Shown piece by piece: positions 51,748-60,006 of a stretch of 64,000 bases of DNA. A program made the translations under genes and the position numbers. This DNA comes from Fodinibacter luteus (GTDB lineage: Bacteria > Actinomycetota > Actinomycetes > Actinomycetales > Dermatophilaceae), in assembly GCF_039541575.1 (NCBI RefSeq), contig NZ_BAABGM010000024.1:102129-166128 (forward strand). The letters run 5' to 3'. Within the stretch, counting starts at the first letter, position 1; every line of letters begins with the position of its first letter. A model generated the notes under the pieces. It did not search any database. It was not told the origin of the DNA and saw only the letters and a list, made by a program, of their open reading frames with translations.

Positions 51748-51949
51748 CGTCCCCCCGCGCCGGCGAGGGGGCACAGCCCACCCCACCGCACAATTGCTGC
51801 TCCTCGGGGCAACACTTCGCTGACTCGGGACGGAAGCCGGGCAGGCCACCTTCTCGGTGGCCGTCGGATGCGTCACAGCCGCCTGGCGCCCTCGGAATGC
51901 GAAAGCTGACTGGTGCGTCCTGGTCACCAGGCAAGCGCACCCTGCCTGC

Positions 51950-51982
51950 GCCCTTGACAAGAATAGTTGTCAAGGGCAGGGT
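51950..51982 (+). promoter_or_regulatory. Promoter and palindromic operator of the ArsR-like gene
   Basis: GCCCTTGACAA (51950-51960) and TTGTCAAGGGC (51967-51977) form a perfect 11-base inverted repeat around GAATAG. The left arm contains the -35 box TTGACA (51954-51959); 17 bases later CAGGGT (51977-51982) can act as -10, ending six bases before ATG 51989. A repressor here would block RNA polymerase directly. Confidence 0.7.
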
Positions 51983-51988
51983 GGTGAC

Positions 51989-52567
51989 ATGCAGGACGTG
52001 GAAGTCATCGAGAGCGCGGAGGCAGCCGCCGTCGCGCTGGATCCGGTTCGGGCCCTGCTACTCGGCGAGCTGGCCGTCCCGGCCTCCGCCGCCGGGCTCG
52101 CCGCCCGGGTGGGCATCGCGCGCCAGAAGGTCAACTACCACCTCAAGACGCTCGAGTCGCACGGCCTGGTGGAGCTGTCCGGCGAGCGTCGGCACGGTGG
52201 CATCACCGAGCGCGTGTTGCAGGCATCGGCGGCGTCGTACGTCGTGTCGCCGGCCGCCCTCAGTGCGTCCGCGGCCAACCCGGACGCCAACGCCGACCAC
52301 CTGTCGGCGGGCTACCTCGTCGCGCTGGCCGGTCGGCTGGTGCGCGAGGTCGGCGCCCTGGCGCGCCGGGCCGGAGCTTCCGGCAAGCGCCTGCCGACCC
52401 TGACCATCGACACGCGGATCGGCTTCCGGTCAGCCGCAGACCGGGCTGCCTTCGCGGACGACCTGACCGCCGCGGTGCTCGACCTGGCCGCTCGCTACCA
52501 CCACGACGACGGGCGCCCGCACCGGCTCCTCGTCGCCGCCCACCCCCTTCCTGAGGAGAACCCATGA
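51989..52567 (+). CDS. ArsR-like winged-helix transcriptional regulator
   Basis: This 192-residue regulator begins with a winged helix (AVALDPVRALLLGELAVPAS, ARVGIARQKVNYHLKTLESH, GLVELSGERRHGGITERVLQ) and carries an extra C-terminal domain of about 100 residues with a strand TLTIDTRIGFRSAADRAAFA, probably for ligand binding or dimerisation. It is first in a two-gene operon with an SRPBCC protein and has a striking palindrome on its promoter. Self-repression is likely. Confidence 0.82.
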   Translation: MQDVEVIESAEAAAVALDPVRALLLGELAVPASAAGLAARVGIARQKVNYHLKTLESHGLVELSGERRHGGITERVLQASAASYVVSPAALSASAANPDANADHLSAGYLVALAGRLVREVGALARRAGASGKRLPTLTIDTRIGFRSAADRAAFADDLTAAVLDLAARYHHDDGRPHRLLVAAHPLPEENP

Positions 52568-53355
52568 GCACCACCCCGAACGTCCCGTACCGCTTGGAGT
52601 TCAGCGTCGAGGTCCCGGGCACCCCGGAGCAGGTCTGGCACGCCATCGCCACCGCCAAGGGCATGAGCGCCTGGTTCGCGCCGACCGAGATGGAGGAGCG
52701 CGAAGGCGGCTCCCTGCACTTCACCATGGGCCCGCAGATGGGCTCGGACGGCCAGGTCACCGCATGGGAGCCGCCGCGCCGCCTGGTCTACGAGGAGGAC
52801 TGGGCCGCCCTCATGGGCAAGGACCCCGACGCTCTCAGCCCGCTGACCTCGGAGTTCCTCGTCGAGGCCCAGTCCGGCGGAACCTGCATCGTGCACGTCA
52901 CCAGCAGCGGCTTCGGGACCGGCGCCGACTGGGAGTCGGAGTTCTGGGACACCATGGCCCCCGGCTGGATGCCGTTCTTCGACAACCTGCGCCTCTACCT
53001 GTCGCACTTCCCCGGCCAGGAGGCCACGCACCTGGAGGCCGCCGCCTCCCACCCCGGCGACGCGGAGGCGCTCTGGTCGACCCTGCACGACGTGCTCCGG
53101 CTGGGCGACGAGGGCGCGACGGTTCAGGTGCGCGGCGCCACCGGCACGGTCGAGCGCGTCGGTGAGCGGCAGACCCTGGTCCGGCTCACGGCGCCGGTAC
53201 CCGGAATGCTCAGCGTCTTCGCGTGGGACGAGGGCGACGGCAAGGCGACGGCGGGCGTACGGGCGTACCTGTTCTCCGCGGACGCGGCGGACTACGTGCG
53301 GCGCGAAGAGTCGGCCTGGCAGGCCTGGCTGCAGGGGATCTCCGTCCCTGCCTGA
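52564..53355 (+). CDS. SRPBCC/AHSA1-domain protein, two-domain form
   Basis: This 263-residue protein has an N-terminal AHSA1-type domain (YRLEFSVEVPGTPEQVWHAI, AWFAPTEMEEREGGSLHFTM, WDTMAPGWMPFFDNLRLYLS) and a second part from about residue 165 with strand-rich sequence that may be a reduced copy of the fold. The ATG overlaps the stop of the ArsR-like gene (ATGA), so the two are coupled. The ligand is unknown. Confidence 0.82.
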   Translation: MSTTPNVPYRLEFSVEVPGTPEQVWHAIATAKGMSAWFAPTEMEEREGGSLHFTMGPQMGSDGQVTAWEPPRRLVYEEDWAALMGKDPDALSPLTSEFLVEAQSGGTCIVHVTSSGFGTGADWESEFWDTMAPGWMPFFDNLRLYLSHFPGQEATHLEAAASHPGDAEALWSTLHDVLRLGDEGATVQVRGATGTVERVGERQTLVRLTAPVPGMLSVFAWDEGDGKATAGVRAYLFSADAADYVRREESAWQAWLQGISVPA

Positions 53356-53714
53356 TCCTTACCGCTACCGAGGGCGGGCCCTGGCGATGCAGGTGCGTCA
53401 CTTCAGCCGTGATACGGGCGGACCCCGCGCGTCGGGGATGGCGAGGTAGACGGGGCGCGTCGAACCGAAGCCCGAAATGGGGGTCCTCGGGAATCGCCTC
53501 CGCCCCCCTCGGTGAACAGTCAGGCCTAGGGTTCCGGCGTGGGACGCACCTACGCGGACGCCGAGCCGCCAGTCGGACCCCAGGCACAGCAACCGAGTGA
53601 CGGTCCCGTCCCGCCCAAGGCAGTGTCGTGCCGACCACATGAGGCAGGGAGCCCGGCTGTGACTACTGCGGGCCATGCCTGCGCCTGTAGTTCGGCCGGC
53701 TCACGCTCGGTGCA
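53356..53714. other. Intergenic stretch with one small leaderless candidate
   Basis: No recognised gene lies here. At 53527-53532 TAGGGT is followed six bases later by GTG 53539, the exact leaderless layout used elsewhere in this window, and opens a 66-codon frame (53539-53739). The product begins MGRTYADAEPPVGPQAQQPS, has no known family, and overlaps the convergent membrane-protein gene by 25 bases. I rate it as possible only. Confidence 0.3.
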
Positions 53715-54155
53715 TCAGGTCCCAAGTTGCCCAAGTTGACGGTTTTCGCTGATGACCTCGCTGAAGGCCCAGATCAGGGCAACGCTGAGTGCGACCATCA
53801 CCACGGCCCACCAGGTGGATTGCGGGACGAACAAGAAGTTCGACACGAGGGATATGGCGGCAATGACGATGCCAGCAATCAGGCCCCACGTGCGGACTTT
53901 CACTATCGCTGCGCCGACGATTATCGCCGCCGCGCCGATGAGCACGTGGATCCAACCCCAGGTGGTGAGGTCAAGCGCGTACACGTAGTTCGGCGCAGCA
54001 ACGAAGACGTCATCCTTGCGAATGGCCGACCAGCCCTGGAGAAGCTCCAGGATGCCCACGATGACCAGCATGGCGCCGCCGAACAACGTGAGGCCCCCCG
54101 CCCACGTTGACTTCGGTCCTTCGAGGATGGCTTGTCGTTTCGCTAGGTCAGACAC
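53715..54155 (-). CDS. DUF7144-like four-helix membrane protein
   Basis: This 146-residue protein has a short cytoplasmic N-terminus and four membrane helices: WAGGLTLFGGAMLVIVGILE, TWGWIHVLIGAAAIIVGAAI, TWGLIAGIVIAAISLVSNFL and TWWAVVMVALSVALIWAFSE. The TWGWIH turn and the spacing fit the actinobacterial DUF7144 membrane family of unknown function. GTG 54155 has GGAG about seven bases upstream; the longer frame from 54239 has an N-terminus unlike membrane proteins. Confidence 0.65.
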   Translation of the reverse strand: MSDLAKRQAILEGPKSTWAGGLTLFGGAMLVIVGILELLQGWSAIRKDDVFVAAPNYVYALDLTTWGWIHVLIGAAAIIVGAAIVKVRTWGLIAGIVIAAISLVSNFLFVPQSTWWAVVMVALSVALIWAFSEVISENRQLGQLGT

Positions 54156-54239
54156 GGCCGGCTCCGTTCTGTCGAGGCGCTGCACGGGTGGGTCGCAATG
54201 CGGCCCTGCGACGCCAATGGAGTCTCCCGCGGAGCTCAT

Positions 54240-54619
54240 GGAACCTTGGCGCCCGGTGTCCTGCCGCCAACGTACGGCCCGCTCGCTCAGCCGTCCTCAC
54301 CCGGCACGGATGAACGACTCGAGTCCGGCGCCCCCCTCACTGCGAGTAGTAGCATGCCGAGTCCCTCGCGACTCGGCCATGCACTGCGTGACGCACGCCA
54401 GCCGGCTGGACGGGCGCTCCACAGGTGCGTCTCATCGGCACGCGTGCCGCGCGGTCGTACGCCAGGGGTGGTTGCACTGAACTCGGGACGCGTAGCGGAA
54501 TCCATGTCGCCGATCCTCGAGCCGGTGCGTGCGCGGACCGCTCATCGACGGCGGGCAGATCGCCCGCCACCCGGGACAGCGCCCCACCCACTTGTCGGAG
54601 CGGGTGCCTTGGTCGGTGC
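54240..54619. other. Non-coding or eroded stretch
   Basis: No reading frame with a ribosome site, leaderless box or family match was seen on either strand. It adjoins a frameshifted small gene and is probably degraded DNA. Confidence 0.4.
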
Positions 54620-54788
54620 TCAGCCGATAAGGGGTCCGTTGAAGGAGGGGTTTGCCGCCGCCCCGTAGGACTTCTTCTCCCGGCCGCGGTGGGAAGCACA
54701 GGTCGTACCCGCCGCCGGGCCTGCCCTTCTCCCGGTTGACTTGGTGCTCGCATTGGTGGAAACCGACCAGACACCGGACACGGCGCAT
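54620..54788 (-). pseudogene. Small Cys-containing protein with one frameshift
   Basis: From ATG 54788, preceded by a good GGAGG seven bases upstream, the frame reads MRRVRCLVGFHQCEHQVNRE, then PGGGYDLC, and continues as nonsense. The neighbouring frame takes over with GREKKSYGAAANPSFNGPLI and ends at TGA 54620. Joined, these give a protein of about 55 residues with a Cys/His-rich middle that could hold a zinc ribbon (DLC-x-x-CGREKKSYG would fit if one base is restored). The 169-base span is one base off a multiple of three. I do not recognise the family. Confidence 0.55.
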
Positions 54789-54928
54789 GCTGCACCTCCA
54801 GCGTGACGAAGTCCGTTCATCTTCCACCGCCTCGCAGCCGACAGGCGATCCTCTGGTCATCGCTGGTGTCCGAAGCCCCTCGTGGGCAACCTAGCCCTGC
54901 GATCCGGCGGCAACAGCCTGGGCGGGGG
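54789..54928. other. Short intergenic stretch
   Basis: Leader of the small frameshifted gene and the 3' flank of the adenosine deaminase gene. No other feature was seen. Confidence 0.4.
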
Positions 54929-55996
54929 TCACCGGGATCCGTCGTCCAACGGTCTCTGGGGAGACATGGTGAGCTGCGAGGCTGCACGCGCGATCTGGTT
55001 ACGAAGTGGTGTCTTGTCCGGGTCGTCGAGCCAGCACGCCTCGACACCGTCGAGGGCGATCGCCACCATGTCCGCCCACTGGTAGCCGAAGGCCCGGGCG
55101 ACGGCGTCGTACTCGTGGGCCAGGTTCAGGTCGCTGAGCGCCGGGTCGTCGGTGTTCACGGTGGCCAGCAGCCCCGCCTGCCGCATGAGCGGGTAGACAT
55201 GGTCCTCGAGCCGGTCAAAGCAGCGGGCGATGACGACGTTCGAGGTGGGACAGATGGTGATGGGGAAGCGCTCCCCGGCCAGCCTTGCGGTGAGGTCGCG
55301 GTCCGCGAGGACGGGGAAGGCGTGGTCGATCCGGTCCAGTCCGAGCACCGTCAGGCAGGCGCCGACGTCAGTGGCGGTGGAGTTCTCGCCCTGGTGCCCG
55401 GTCAGCTTCAGCCCGCCTGCGTGCGCCGCCTGGTAGCCGGGCAGGAACGTGGTCGAGTCGATCCCCAGCTCGGTTGAGTCCATGCCGACGCCGATCACCC
55501 GCTCCGCCCCGGCGGCCCCCTCGCGCCGCAGCCGAACCAGGTCCTCGACGAACGCCAGCCCGGCGGCTGGTCCGAAGGCTCGGTCCATGTCCCCGATCAG
55601 CAGGCACGTCGTGCCGGTCTCGGCCTGCGCGGCGGTGATGCCTTCGTCGAGCCCGGCCAGGATCTCCTTCAGGGACGTTCCGGCGGCCAAGTGCCTGGCC
55701 GGTGTGAAGAAGCACTCGCTGTGGACCACCCCGTGGGCGGCGCTGTCCACCACGGCCTCGTAGGCCAGCCTGGTCCAGTCGGCGCGGGTCGTCAGGGTGG
55801 ACTGCACCAGCCAGAAGACGTCGAGGAAGCTGTCCAGTGAGTCGTAGCTGTACAGCTCGGTGGGATCGGCGGTCGGCAGCGGGATGCCGTTCGCACCGGC
55901 CAGGTCGATCACGGTCTGCGGGCGCATCGTGCCCTCGATGTGACAGTGCAGCTCGACCTTGGGCAGGGCCTCGAGTGCGGCGCGAAGGGCCGTCAT
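54929..55996 (-). CDS. add: Adenosine deaminase
   Basis: This 355-residue zinc enzyme deaminates adenosine to inosine in purine salvage. PKVELHCHIEGTMRPQTVID carries the first two zinc His, LTGHQGENS the third His and the proton-donor Glu, GLDRIDHAFPV the base His, and TVNTDDPALSD the zinc Asp pair. Most ADAs have HLDG at the first motif, whereas this protein has HCHIEG, as in adenosine-deaminase-like and adenine-deaminase groups, so a related purine substrate is possible. GACACT ends six bases before ATG 55996. Confidence 0.85.
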   Translation of the reverse strand: MTALRAALEALPKVELHCHIEGTMRPQTVIDLAGANGIPLPTADPTELYSYDSLDSFLDVFWLVQSTLTTRADWTRLAYEAVVDSAAHGVVHSECFFTPARHLAAGTSLKEILAGLDEGITAAQAETGTTCLLIGDMDRAFGPAAGLAFVEDLVRLRREGAAGAERVIGVGMDSTELGIDSTTFLPGYQAAHAGGLKLTGHQGENSTATDVGACLTVLGLDRIDHAFPVLADRDLTARLAGERFPITICPTSNVVIARCFDRLEDHVYPLMRQAGLLATVNTDDPALSDLNLAHEYDAVARAFGYQWADMVAIALDGVEACWLDDPDKTPLRNQIARAASQLTMSPQRPLDDGSR

Positions 55997-56264
55997 CTCG
56001 ACAGTGTCGCAGCGACCCGCCCCGCGTCACCACCCTCCAGCCGGGAGGCCGCGGTTACCTTGGGGCGCGGCTGCCGACATCACCGCCTGTCGGCCAAGTT
56101 GAAGATCTACCACGGCCAGTGCCGTCGTGCGTCACTCGCCGCGTGCTGGGCTTCGTGGCGGCGACGCTGCCGTAGTGCTCGAGGTCGATGCCAAGCGGTT
56201 CAGCTACGACCGGCAGCGGTTGCGGCGTGCGCGCTCACGGTAACCGGACGGGTATCCGGCTCCG
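55997..56264. other. Intergenic stretch
   Basis: About 270 bases between two minus-strand genes. Besides the upstream region of the adenosine deaminase gene nothing recognisable was seen. Confidence 0.4.
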
Positions 56265-56726
56265 TCAGAAGGAGAGCATTCCGCTGACGAGGGCCTGCCA
56301 GGTCACCGGTCCGACGATGCCGTCGACCGTCACGGTCGCGATGTCGGTGTGCAAGGCCTGCTGGAAGCCTCGAACCGCGGCCTCGGTGAGCGGTCCGAAC
56401 TTGCCGTCCACGGCCGGGCCCTGGCTGGGGTCACCAGACAGGTTGCGGAACTGGAACTCCTCCTGCACGCCACGTACCGCATCACCGGTGCTCCCTCGCC
56501 GCACGGTGATGATCAGGGCCCTCCACGTGTGCTGGCCGAGGACTCCGTCGACCGCGAGGCCCTTCTCCTGCTGGAACGCCCTGACCGCGGTCTCTGTCAG
56601 CGGCCCGAAGCTGCCGTCCACCACCACGCTGTGGCCGCGGGCCCGCAACAGGTGCTGCAGGGTTCGTACCGGATGCTCACGATCGCCCCGACGCACCTGC
56701 GGCCACGGGCTGATGACACCTGACAT
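56265..56726 (-). CDS. Protein of two peptidoglycan-binding (PGBD) repeats
   Basis: This 153-residue protein consists of two PG_binding_1 repeats: VRTLQHLLRARGHSVVVDGS, FGPLTETAVRAFQQEKGLAV and DGVLGQHTWRALI, then FGPLTEAAVRGFQQA and VDGIVGPVTWQALVSG. There is no catalytic domain and no signal peptide at ATG 56726, which has GGAGGA upstream; the longer frame from 56789 also lacks a signal peptide. It may be a binding module left from a larger cell-wall hydrolase, or a protein that leaves the cell another way. Confidence 0.75.
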   Translation of the reverse strand: MSGVISPWPQVRRGDREHPVRTLQHLLRARGHSVVVDGSFGPLTETAVRAFQQEKGLAVDGVLGQHTWRALIITVRRGSTGDAVRGVQEEFQFRNLSGDPSQGPAVDGKFGPLTEAAVRGFQQALHTDIATVTVDGIVGPVTWQALVSGMLSF

Positions 56727-56995
56727 GACACGCTCCTCCCCACTTCCGGGCCAACGGACCCCCGCCGTCCCCGACCACCATCGCGCCACCCCGGCCGAGA
56801 CGTCAACCGCAACCAGACACCGCTGCGCGAAGCAGCGTCTCTGCGCCCGATGCGCTCGGGTTGTCTGGCTCGATGCTGGAAGCGATGCCCGGCTTGTGCC
56901 GCCAACCCGGGGGAGTCACCGTGTCGTGGGACGCGGGTTCTCCGTTGGCTCGTCACTGCGAGCGATTTGGTGCCTTTGGGGCGGGAGGATGGGTC

Positions 56996-58531
56996 ATGGC
57001 TGAGACACCGCATGAGGAAGTGGAGCGCAAGTACACGGTGGGCGCCGGCACGGCCGTTCCTGACCTCACAGGGGTGGACGGTGTTGCGAAGGTTGGTGTC
57101 GCCGTCGAGGCCGACCTGGCTGCGACCTACTTCGACACGGCGGAGCTTTCTCTGGTGCAGCGGGGGTTCACCCTCCGCCGCCGGGAGGGCGGGGCTGACG
57201 AGGGATGGCACCTGAAGGAGCCCTCGGGCCCTGATGCTCGATCCGAGACCCGCCTGCCGTTGGGGCGTGCCGTCCACACCGTCCCCAAGCGGTTGCGCAG
57301 CGCCGTGGGGCACCTGACCGGGGGTCGGCCCCTGGTTCCGGTGGCCCGGATCTGCACCCACCGCACGGAGGTCGCCCTCGTCGGCGATGACGGCACCGAG
57401 ATTGCCGTCATCGCCGACGACGACGTGCACGCGACACGGCTGTTGGCACCGCCGCTCGCTCTGCACTGGAGGGAGTGGGAGGTCGAGCTCGCCGGCGCCC
57501 CGTCGGACCTGCTCGAGCGCATCGAGGCCGAGCTCCTGGGCGCCGGCGCCCGCCCGGGCGTCGTGTCATCAAAGCTCGCCCGGGCACTCGCCGAGGAGTC
57601 ACCTGGCCACGGGCCTTCACCCGGCGGGGTCGCTCTCTCCCGCCGCTCCACGGTGCAGGACCTCCTGACGGCCTATCTCGCTGAGCACCTCGTGGTCCTC
57701 AAGGAGCATGATGCGGGGTTGCGGGGTGAGACCGTCCACCGGCTGCGCATCGCGGCCCGCAGGCTCCGCTCTGCCCTGACGACCTACCGACCGATGTTCG
57801 TACCCGGCGCCGTCGACGCCCTGCGCGAGGAGCTTCGCTGGCTGGGCGGCGCGCTCAGCGAAGCCCGCGACTCGGAGGTCCTGCGTGGCCACCTCGACGC
57901 ACTGGTCACGGACGAACCACCCGCCACGGCCCACACCAGGCTGCGCGAGCGCATCGACAACGACCTCGACCAGGCGCACCGGGCCGCTCGCGCGGCCGCC
58001 GTCGAAGCTGTCTCCAGTGAGCGCTACCGGCGGCTGGTCCGCTCCCTCGACGCCGTCACCGAAGCCCCGCCGCTGCGCCCCAGGGCCTCCAAGCGCGCCC
58101 GAAAGGCATTACCCAGACTCCTCGAGCGCGACGCTCGGCGCCTGCGGCGCGCTGCGAAGGCAGCGCGTCGAACCCACGGCCCCACGACCCGCGAAGAGGC
58201 GCTCCACGAGGTACGCAAGAAGGCCAAGCGGCTGCGCTACGCAGCCGAGTCCGCCACACCGGTGCTGGGCAAGCGCGGCAAGCGGCTGGCCCAGCGCGCC
58301 AAGAAGGTCCAGGACGCGCTGGGCGCCCATCAGGACACCGTGGCGTCGCGGGCATGGTTGGAGGAGCTGGCTGCACGCGCCGATCGCGATCCCGCCGTCG
58401 CGTTCGGCGCCGGCCGGCTGCACGCACGCGAAGAACAACGCGCAGAGGCGGCCGAGCGCGCCTACGAAAAGGCCTGGGGACAGCTCCCACGCAAGCACGT
58501 CGACCGCTGGGTCACAGACACATCAACCTGA
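56996..58531 (+). CDS. CYTH-CHAD domain protein
   Basis: This 511-residue protein has an N-terminal CYTH triphosphate-tunnel domain (residues 1-195; EVERKYTV supplies the E-x-E-x-K motif and TLRRREGG a phosphate-binding Arg set) and a C-terminal CHAD domain (from about residue 220) rich in His and Arg, with VHRLRIAARRLRSALTTYRP and LHEVRKKAKRLRYAAESATP. CYTH enzymes hydrolyse inorganic triphosphate, and CHAD domains bind polyphosphate. A role in polyphosphate metabolism is likely. GGGAGGA precedes ATG 56996. Confidence 0.88.
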   Translation: MAETPHEEVERKYTVGAGTAVPDLTGVDGVAKVGVAVEADLAATYFDTAELSLVQRGFTLRRREGGADEGWHLKEPSGPDARSETRLPLGRAVHTVPKRLRSAVGHLTGGRPLVPVARICTHRTEVALVGDDGTEIAVIADDDVHATRLLAPPLALHWREWEVELAGAPSDLLERIEAELLGAGARPGVVSSKLARALAEESPGHGPSPGGVALSRRSTVQDLLTAYLAEHLVVLKEHDAGLRGETVHRLRIAARRLRSALTTYRPMFVPGAVDALREELRWLGGALSEARDSEVLRGHLDALVTDEPPATAHTRLRERIDNDLDQAHRAARAAAVEAVSSERYRRLVRSLDAVTEAPPLRPRASKRARKALPRLLERDARRLRRAAKAARRTHGPTTREEALHEVRKKAKRLRYAAESATPVLGKRGKRLAQRAKKVQDALGAHQDTVASRAWLEELAARADRDPAVAFGAGRLHAREEQRAEAAERAYEKAWGQLPRKHVDRWVTDTST

Positions 58532-58733
58532 GAGCCGGCGAGGTCCGGTTCGCGAGCCGGCACGTGACGGGCGGTCACGGCATCCCGCGTGGCAGCCTCC
58601 GACCGACAACAGCGCCGACCAGGTCCTCCTCCAAACCAAACCCACCCAGTCCATGCGTGTGCGTCTCTGCGCCGCGCGAGCACCGGCGGTCGACGATCAC
58701 TTCCGCCGAGGAGGTCATGCAACGTGCGCCTCG
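58532..58733. other. Intergenic stretch
   Basis: No gene or clear signal was seen between the CYTH-CHAD gene and the convergent broken gene. Confidence 0.4.
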
Positions 58734-59144
58734 CTACACGGCGTGGAGCTCGCCGACGATAGTGATGATGAGAGACGTGTGTTGTGTGGGGTCAGGAGCG
58801 AAGACACGAGCCGTTGGACTGCTTCCGGCCTCGTAGTACAGGCTGACCGGCGCGGTCACATGGCCAAGGTCGGGATGGGTCTTGGTCACGAAGTACGACA
58901 CTCCGTTGCCTTCAAGGACGATGGTGTCGTGGGTCTGGCCGAGCTGGCCGAGACACTCGTGATCAGCAGACGCTTGCCGGCGGGAACCGCCGGAAACGTG
59001 AACTGGCATTGGCTGCCTGGGCACGTCGCCGAGTCGGCAACGGCGGCGGTGGCTTGGTACGGCTCGCCTGGCCTGCTCATGTCGCAACAGGCTACTCCCG
59101 CGCTGCCCGGACGGTGGCGGCCCCGCGGCGAACGCCAACAGCAT
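58734..59144 (-). pseudogene. Secreted beta-rich protein broken by a frameshift
   Basis: One frame gives YQATAAVADSATCPGSQCQF, TFPAVPAGKRLLITSVSA, then loses sense. The other frame takes over with QLGQTHDTIVLEGNGVSYFV, ASLYYEAGSS-like strands and ends HTSLIITIVGELHAV at 58734. The change falls at about 58940-58960 within a duplicated nine-base unit (CTCGGCCAG twice in a row on the minus strand), so slippage is a plausible cause. The N-terminal signal peptide region is also disturbed. The ancestor looks like a secreted protein of about 130 residues with a disulfide; its family is unknown to me. Confidence 0.55.
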
Positions 59145-59367
59145 CCGCGACGCCCTGATTGTGGCTCGTGCTCAACGAGGAGGACACTTTCGTAGTGCGT
59201 CATGGCCGCGAGTCGACCGTCCAGACGGCGGCAATCGCGCGAGCGCCTGACGCTGATGGCGTGTCGTCCTCCGGACCTACCGACCATGGGGCTCGACACA
59301 TCTGATGCCGGATCATCCTGTGTGCTCTGTGGTTCGACATTGGTCGGCGTGGGCGTCGGAGGGTTGG
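59145..59367. other. Intergenic stretch
   Basis: No supported gene lies between the broken secreted-protein gene and response regulator B. Confidence 0.4.
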
Positions 59368-60006
59368 TCAGGCGAGGCGGGCCTGGTGGGCGAGGATGAC
59401 TGCTTGGACTCGGTCGCGCACCTGGAGCTTTCGCAGGATGTGCGCGACGTGGGTGCGGACGGTGTTTTCGGTGAGGTACAGCTCGGCCGCGATCTCGAGG
59501 TTGGATAGGCCTCTGGCCATGACACGGAGCACCTCGAGCTCGCGCTCGGTGAGTTGTTCGAGCTGTGGCACGCGTGCCGGCCGTTGACCGACGTAGGACG
59601 CAACCAGACGCTTCACGACGGTAGGCCCGAGTGCGGATCCGCCGATGGCGCAGTCCTTTACGGCGCGGATCAAGTCGCGTGGCGGGGTGGTCTTGAGAAG
59701 GAAGCCCGCCGCCCCCGCCCGCAGTGCCCCGAGCACATAGTCGTCGACGTCGAACGTGGTCAGGACCAGCGCACGGGCCTGCGGTAGGGCCTGCGCCAGT
59801 CTGGCGATCGCGGTGATGCCGTCCACGCCGGGCATCTCGATGTCCATCAGGACCACGTCGGGGCGGGTCCGACGGGCCAGGACGACTGCGGCGGCCCCGT
59901 CATCGGCCTCGCCGACCACCTCGATCTCGTCGTCTGAACCGAGCACGCTCGCCAGTCCGGCCCGCAGCATCGCGTGGTCGTCGACGAGCAGGACCCGGAC
60001 CGTCAC
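59368..60006 (-). CDS. NarL/LuxR-family response regulator (system B)
   Basis: This 212-residue regulator has a receiver domain (VRVLLVDDHAMLRAGLASVL, phosphorylated Asp in VVLMDIEMPG, conserved Lys in GFLLKTTPP) and a LuxR helix-turn-helix (LTERELEVLRVMARGLSNLE, NTVRTHVAHILRKLQVRDRV). GTG 60006 overlaps the kinase stop (GTGA). It is a paralogue of the system A regulator in domain order and motifs but clearly distinct. Confidence 0.9.
   Translation of the reverse strand: MTVRVLLVDDHAMLRAGLASVLGSDDEIEVVGEADDGAAAVVLARRTRPDVVLMDIEMPGVDGITAIARLAQALPQARALVLTTFDVDDYVLGALRAGAAGFLLKTTPPRDLIRAVKDCAIGGSALGPTVVKRLVASYVGQRPARVPQLEQLTERELEVLRVMARGLSNLEIAAELYLTENTVRTHVAHILRKLQVRDRVQAVILAHQARLA

Noticed and set aside
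53398..53676. Minus-strand frame of 92 codons in the gap after the SRPBCC gene
   Set aside because: No ribosome site, leaderless box or family; composition is like other shadow frames.
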